A DNA stretch of 64,000 nt, taken from Byssochlamys sp. IMV 00236. Its lineage: Eukaryota; Ascomycota; Eurotiomycetes; Eurotiales; Thermoascaceae. The stretch spans positions 186,001-250,000 of the forward strand of contig MSJH02000834.1 of the NCBI GenBank assembly GCA_001931875.2. The letters run 5' to 3'. The position numbers were made by a program, and so were the translations under genes. Positions 58,370 through 64,000 of this stretch are shown here, in pieces. Within the stretch, counting starts at the first letter, position 1. Each line of letters starts with the position of its first letter. The notes below the pieces were generated by a model. It was not told the origin of the DNA, did not search any database, and was given only the letters and a program-made list of their open reading frames with translations.

Positions 58370-60235
58370 TCTGACGACCACTGGGTTGAGGAGAGAAGTA
58401 GAAGACGAGGAAGGACGAGGATATGTTGTCCCTGTTGGACAAGAAGGGGGTCCAATGGCGCGGTGGTGGAGTGGAACAGCTGGATCTCCTCGCAGGCACA
58501 GAAACCAGATGAGATTTGAGGCTCGGGAAGTCCAGGGAAAAACTTGGGCCGGAGCTCGGATTGTCACGTGACGGGGATCACCACGACGAACCTCGCGATC
58601 CATATGCTGATTGCAATAGCAGATTGCTCAGTCGCAGTTATTCTATTTTTCATCAGATCAGTTATAGTTCCTTTATCACTACAGTGCTGCTGTATATTGT
58701 GTGGGACATATGGAGTTCAGGCCTATTCCACTGCCGGTATCGCCCCCATACTCATTCATCTTCAAGCAACGTTGCTCGGACAACTTCAACACGGGAAAAC
58801 GGCCCATTCCCCGCAGCACTTAATCTTGCTGGAGGAACACCAAAAACTTGGTCCAGTCCTATTCATCTGCGATGATGATACCCCAGGGCCGACTTATGGT
58901 TATTTTCCGTTGCACGGGCAAGGATGATCAGTCATCAATGCGCTGAGTGACCATGTTCCGCTCCTAATCTGACAAAGAAGCTGGATATGTGTCAATCCGC
59001 TAGTCTAATCCAATAGATTCTACGGCATCGAAGGAATCTACTTCAACAGGCGATTTGACAGGTTATATTATTGAGATAGCCTTGAGGTGCCGACATTGAA
59101 TCGCTTCCTTGCTTGTCTGACATACGATAAGTTTTGTTCGACTGATTCACACCTTTCCCCTCGAATTAACTATAGCATGGCTTCCTGGACTGCCATTGAT
59201 TCTCTGTGTCTTCGTATTACATATGTACGGACTCAGAGTCACGACACAACCTTTTCATTTCCGTACATATGGTGGACTACTTGCCTGACGGATTCAACCA
59301 CTAATGAACATGTGCAGCTGCAGGAGGTGCGGGGTATTATATAGCCCGACAACCCCAATAGACCTGTGATGCAAGTCCAGCAAGACAAAAGCCGATGACA
59401 CTAGGCGTTACTACCTCATCAAATTTAGCCGTTTATTGCGCCCAATTGCAAACACATACAGCGCCTGCTGGTTGCTTGGATTCATTCCATCGGCTTCCTG
59501 ACCGAGATATACATGAAAGCCATTGCTTAGAATGCTCCCAACCAATCGATGGTCTTGCTTGAAGGAGCGTATAGGCCTTTGTCGACATGGCTTTGTTCTC
59601 GTGCCCGAGATCTTCGGGACAGGCAGCCCAAAGGCCAGTTAGATTGGTTCTTCAGGTCTCGCGGTGCTTTCCCCATTGCCAAGACGGCGAAATATAATTA
59701 CCAGGAAGAAGCATAGCTGAGTGATGTTAGTACTAATCTCTTCCAAACATAACAGTTGCGAAAGAAACATGGTTCCATTCTGTGTTACCGTTTCGTGACT
59801 GGACGACGATATTGCCTGCAATGATTAGCTTCGCCCATAATATGTTAAGTTGCTCGAAATTCGAGGCCATCTTTCTGGCACATAGGGCCCTGGGGAGAGA
59901 TTCTTAATCTTTCCCCGCAACATTATTTAGCTCATAGGCTAAATGTATACCGTCGCTCTCGAGTCCGAGAGCCCCGCAAAGACGTAGTGAGCATCTGAGA
60001 GCACGATAGGGCGCGGTCCGTATTCGTGGATCTACAATCTGACTGATCTCCCCGATAGAGACAGAAGATGGTGTGAGGCTACTGTGGTACCATCCTTACA
60101 GCAGCCAAGGCTCTGAGCAAGGGACAGCTGCAGGACCCCAGACAAAGCGGTGTCTCCGACAGTATATATATGCCAACGTGATCTACCACGAGGAGTGCCA
60201 ATCTAAGTATTCTCCCAGTGAACGAAATCCGTAAC
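58370..60235. other. 1.9-kb intergenic region
   Basis: The first part is the atp20 promoter; the rest is spacer up to the GH31 promoter. Open frames at 58516-58927 are shadows or chance. No regulatory motif is secure. Confidence 0.45.
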
Positions 60236-63200
60236 ATGCGTGGTATCGCTTTTCTTCTTCCCTTCCTCTCGTGGGCAGCAGCTCTAGCTGTTAATCGCAC
60301 GTCGCTGCCCCTTGAGCAATGTCCGGGGTACAAGGCATCTAATGTGAAAGATTCGGGAAATACGCTGACCGTAGATTTGAAACTTGCGGGGAAACCATGT
60401 AACACTTACGGCATAGATATCAAGGATCTCAAACTTAAGGTGGAGTATCAGACGGGTATGTCACTGGATTGCGAGATACTTTTCCTTGACAGAATTGAGC
60501 TTAATTCTATTTTTTAGATACCCGTCTCCATGTGTTAATATATGACGCGAATGAGGAGGTATATCAAGTTCCTCCGTCCGTGCTTCCTCGCCCTGAGTTC
60601 ACAAGTGGACCTGCGTCGAAAACGTCTACGCTGAAATTCAACTTTAAGGAAAGCCCATTTTCGTTCTCAATTGAGAGAAAAGATACCAAGGAGGTTTTAT
60701 TCGATACATCTGGATCGAACTTGGTTTTTCAGTCGCAGTACCTAAATCTTCGAACGTCGCTTCCTGAAGATCCAAACTTATATGGACTCGGTGAACATAG
60801 CGACTCTCTGCATCTGGAGACAACAAATTATACGCGCACTCTCTGGAGCCATGATGCGTATGGAATCCCAGCACATACCAACCTCTACGGAAACCATCCA
60901 ATTTATATTGATCATCGTGGCAAAGCTGGTACTCATGGGGTCTTCTTCTTGAACTCAAATGGCATGGATATCAAGATTAACAAGACGAACGACGGCGAGC
61001 AGTATCTAGAATATAACACCCTTGGTGGTATCTTCGACTTCTACTTTCTAGCGGGCCCCACTCCAAAGGAGGTCAGCACGCAATACGCTGGAGTCGTTGG
61101 CGTTCCAGCCATGCAGAGTTATTGGACGTTCGGGGTATAGACCAGAGCTCCTAATCGATAATATTCTCGGATTCTAAAAGCTGTATAGTTCCACCAATGT
61201 CGATACGGATATCGAGATGTGTTTGAGGTAGCAGAAGTCGTCTATAACTACAGCAAAGCTAGTATACCTCTTGAGACGATGTGGACCGACATCGACTACA
61301 TGGATGGACGAGCCGTATTCACCCTCGATCCTCAACGGTTTCCCATCGAGAAGATGCGAGAGCTCGTGGATTATCTTCACCAGCACCAACAACAGTAAGT
61401 TAATGTATTGCTTCTTTGTATTCATGAGCTGGCTAGGATAACCTTTGATATCTTCAATTTCGACAGCTATATCGTCATGGTCGATCCTGCCGTGAAGTAC
61501 GGAGGTAAGGACTCCTTATAACGATTTACCTATTGTCAAGAAGTTGTTCATGTTTTGCATGCTTAACGTATGTGGTTCTAGGCAATGACGCCTTCGACCG
61601 CGGACAGCAGCAAGGGGCCTTTTTGAAATACGCCGACGGGTCTCTTTACCAAGGTATGTCTAAGGACGCGTACTATTCAGGTCCCCATATTTACTCTTAC
61701 AGGCGTCGTATGGCCCGGTGCGACTGTATTTCCAGACTGGTTCCATGAGAACACACCTTCTTGGTGGAATGGGGAATTCAATACTTTCTTCGACCCAGAG
61801 ACAGGAGTTGATATCGACGGCCTTTGGATAGATATGAATGAGGCCTCCAATTTCTGCCCATGGCCATGCTCAGATCCTCAAGCTTATGCTGAAGAGAACG
61901 ACTATCCACCGGCGCCGCCACCAGTCAGGGCTTCCAATCCACGCCCCTTACCAGGATTCCCCTCTGATTTCCAGCCATCTGCTTCTGAGAAATCCAAGAA
62001 GAGGGCCCTCAGTGGAGCAGGTCAGAAACTTGGCCTTTCAGGACGTAATCTTATCAGTCCCCCATATACAATACACAATGCTGCAGGATCTATCAGCAAC
62101 TTAACAATTCGGACGGATCTGATTCATGCGGGAGGTTACGCTGATTATGACACGCACAACCTCTATGGAACGAGTAAGTTACTATGCAAGGAAAGCCTCT
62201 GTGTAATTGTTTCTGAACAGTGAAATCAGTGATGAGCTCTGCTTCTCGTAACGCCATGCAGCAACGTCGTCCGACCGTAAGACCGCTGATCATCACCCGT
62301 AGCACCTTTGCGGGTGCTGGTGCTCATGTTGGCCACTGGTGAGTTGTGCATTGTTTTGGAAAACAGGATTACAAGGAGCCCTGGTCTAATGTCTAATGTA
62401 CATGCAGGTTAGGAGATAACGTGAGCAATTGGGATAAATATCGCATATCAATTGCCGAGCAGCTATCCTTCTCAGCTATCTTCCAGATCCCTATGGTCGG
62501 ATCTGATGTATGTGGGTACGCCGGTGCCACGAACGAGGAGCTCTGCGCGAGATGGGCTACCCTTGGTGCATTCTCACCATTCTATCGTAATCATAATGAA
62601 CTCGGAAACCCACCACAGGAATTTTATCAATGGCCAAGTGTTGCAGAGGCAGCGAGAAAGGTCATCGATATTCGTTACAGACTTCTTGACTATCTTTATA
62701 CTGCATTTCACCGACAAGCGACAACAGGAGAGCCCTTCCTTCAACCTATGTTCTATCTATACCCGGAAGACCCCAACACTTTTGCCATTGACCTGCAATT
62801 CTTTTACGGTGATGCCATCCTCGTGAGTCCAGTGACAGAGGAAGGTTCTACTTCTGTCGAAGCCTACTTCCCCGACGATATCTTCTACGACTGGTATACG
62901 GGTGCTCCTTTCCGTGGGCACGGTACGAACGTCACAGTGACCGATATCGACATCACGACAATCCCATTGCACATTCGGGGTGGCACTATCATCCCCGTGC
63001 GGTCTTCAGGAGCCAACACAACAACCGAACTGAGAACGAAATGTTTCAATCTTATAATTGCGCCTGGTCTCGACGGTACCGCTACTGGAAGCCTCTATAT
63101 GGACGACGGAGACTCACTGCACCAGCCTGCCACTCTCGAGGTCGTATTCGAGTATAGTCATGGTATATTCCAGATGGATGGCATCTTTTCGTATGTTCCT

Positions 63201-63368
63201 GGTGTCCAAATCGAGTCTGTCACGCTTCTTGGACAGGAAAGCGAACCTCAAGCTTCGAGAAGTGGACAGGCTCATGGCATCGAATATCACTATGACGCCG
63301 AGGCTAAAAGTGTGACGGTGAAGACAAAGATGGACCTCACCAAACCGGGTAGAATCAGCTTCGTCTGA
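60236..63368 (+). CDS. agdC: Secreted GH31 alpha/beta-glucosidase (AgdC type)
   Basis: A 900-residue glycoside hydrolase family 31 enzyme that removes terminal glucose from oligosaccharides outside the cell. Eight exons: 60236-60455, 60518-61134, 61189-61394, 61467-61504, 61582-61653, 61703-62173, 62221-62338 and 62408-63368 (2703 bases, in frame). The signal peptide is [18 protein letters not shown]; the mature protein opens with [19 protein letters not shown]. The GH31 N-terminal beta domain has [20 protein letters not shown]. The catalytic barrel has [31 protein letters not shown], the nucleophile region [32 protein letters not shown] and [20 protein letters not shown], then [10 protein letters not shown]. 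The C-terminal domain starts at [13 protein letters not shown]. Several glycosylation sites are present. The ATG at 60236 matches the signal peptide. AgdC versus AgdA/B is judged from the N-terminal block. Confidence 0.92.
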
Positions 63369-63776
63369 GTATATATGCCAATAATGTCGACAGTCACAGA
63401 ATCCGAGCATCTCAGCCAAATATCATACCATTTATCAAATCAATATTCAGCAATAGTGCAGTGTTGTCCTAGCATGTGAAATCCAGAAGCAGTCCTAAAG
63501 GTCAAATTTCTCTCGACATAGCTTGTTAGCCTTTGACTCCACAAGTTTCTTGCAAAAAAAAAAAAAAAAAAAAAAAAGACAAAGGGATTCTATTCTGTAA
63601 GAATAACGAAGACTCTGTGCATTTTAAGCAGTTGACGGACATAGACGTGCGGAGATCGGAACGGCCCGAGATTCATGCTACCTTTCTCTGTCAAGGACAT
63701 GTGCCTAAGAATGATCGAGACGTCTAAATGGAAATAATCCATATGCAATGATACCCGAAAGAGAGTATCCCACAAG
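63369..63776. other. Intergenic region downstream of the GH31 gene
   Basis: Convergent spacer containing an A24 run at 63554-63577; no gene seen. Confidence 0.5.
63554..63577. repeat. A24 homopolymer run
   Basis: Twenty-four A residues in the convergent spacer. Runs of this length are prone to assembly and sequencing length error. Confidence 0.9.
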
Positions 63777-64000
63777 TTACGGAATTGCATCTGGAAGTCC
63801 CGAATCTTCGCCGTGCATCGTCCTGAAGAGAGGTTCCCAGACTGTCACCGCTCGTTTAGTTACACGACCACTGCCCATTTCCGGTAGATCGTAAGCAACT
63901 AATTTGTCTGCAGAAGCCTCCAAGACCTGCCCAGTAACCCCCGTCTCACCGTCTAAGAATTGATGGTATCCTCTGATGACAGTCTCGACAGGTGTTATGC
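63777..64000 (-). CDS. SDR-family oxidoreductase, C-terminal end (cut by window edge)
   Basis: Last 74 residues of a short-chain dehydrogenase on the minus strand, reading from outside the window to the stop at 63777. It has ITPVETVIRGYHQFLDG, GVTGQVLEASADKLVAYDLP and the closing TVWEPLFRTMHGED. This is the C-terminal pattern of the 15-hydroxyprostaglandin-dehydrogenase-like SDR branch, where the block around 'GQV.E' contacts the cofactor. The catalytic part is outside. The subfamily call is tentative. Confidence 0.75.
   Translation of the reverse strand, partial: ITPVETVIRGYHQFLDGETGVTGQVLEASADKLVAYDLPEMGSGRVTKRAVTVWEPLFRTMHGEDSGLPDAIP

Overview
The window is nuclear DNA of a filamentous ascomycete, most likely an Aspergillus or close relative (Eurotiales). 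The signs are short GT-AG introns of about 45-100 bases, split genes with ATG starts in loose contexts, and a gene set typical of that group: a fused MoaA-MoaC molybdenum-cofactor gene of the cnxABC type, a GtaA-type secreted glutaminase, an AgdC-type GH31 glucosidase, an NCS1 purine/cytosine permease and a TRK potassium transporter. Exon boundaries were worked out by hand from splice sites, reading phase and protein-family fit. For every complete multi-exon gene model the exon lengths sum to a multiple of three; the edge-truncated gtr2 and SDR and the LysM remnant cannot be checked that way.

Left third (1-29600). The window opens inside a Rag-type GTPase gene (gtr2, minus), followed by about 2 kb with no convincing gene. 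Next come a secreted agmatinase-like ureohydrolase (minus), an O-methyltransferase (plus), a ketoacyl reductase-like SDR (plus) and a histidine-type acid phosphatase with two micro-exons (plus). Long-form tRNase Z and a bZIP regulator follow, both on the minus strand. Then comes a gene-poor stretch (18100-24080) holding a broken gene that contains a 47-base direct repeat and an assembly gap. After it lie a GNAT acetyltransferase, a BTB-domain protein with a C-terminal cysteine pair module, a LysM-domain remnant and an ankyrin-repeat gene. This part looks like accessory territory.

Middle (31000-47000). An NADP-mannitol-dehydrogenase-like SDR, then a divergent pair: cnxABC (molybdopterin precursor synthesis) and FAD synthase. 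Four GATA-type sites lie between them. Both cofactors are needed by nitrate reductase. Then gtaA glutaminase, the purine/cytosine permease (GATA sites upstream) and TRK. Nitrogen acquisition is a recurrent theme here, although the genes are not one cluster.

Right third (47000-64000). Mostly housekeeping genes: noc2 (ribosome biogenesis) divergent from vps28 (ESCRT-I), an Efm2-like lysine methyltransferase, a lineage-specific conserved hypothetical gene next to an AT-rich repeat scar with perfect hairpins, rok1 RNA helicase, and ATP synthase subunit g. Then come the GH31 alpha/beta-glucosidase and the 3' end of an SDR cut by the window edge.

No tRNA, rRNA or CRISPR was seen. The most interesting points are the cnxABC intron whose 5' splice site sits inside the Gly-Gly-stop of the MoaA half (one gene, two possible products), the GATA-rich cnxABC/FAD-synthase promoter, the LysM remnant abutting the ankyrin gene, the decayed gene with the 47-base repeat, and the hidden first exons of tRNase Z and TRK.
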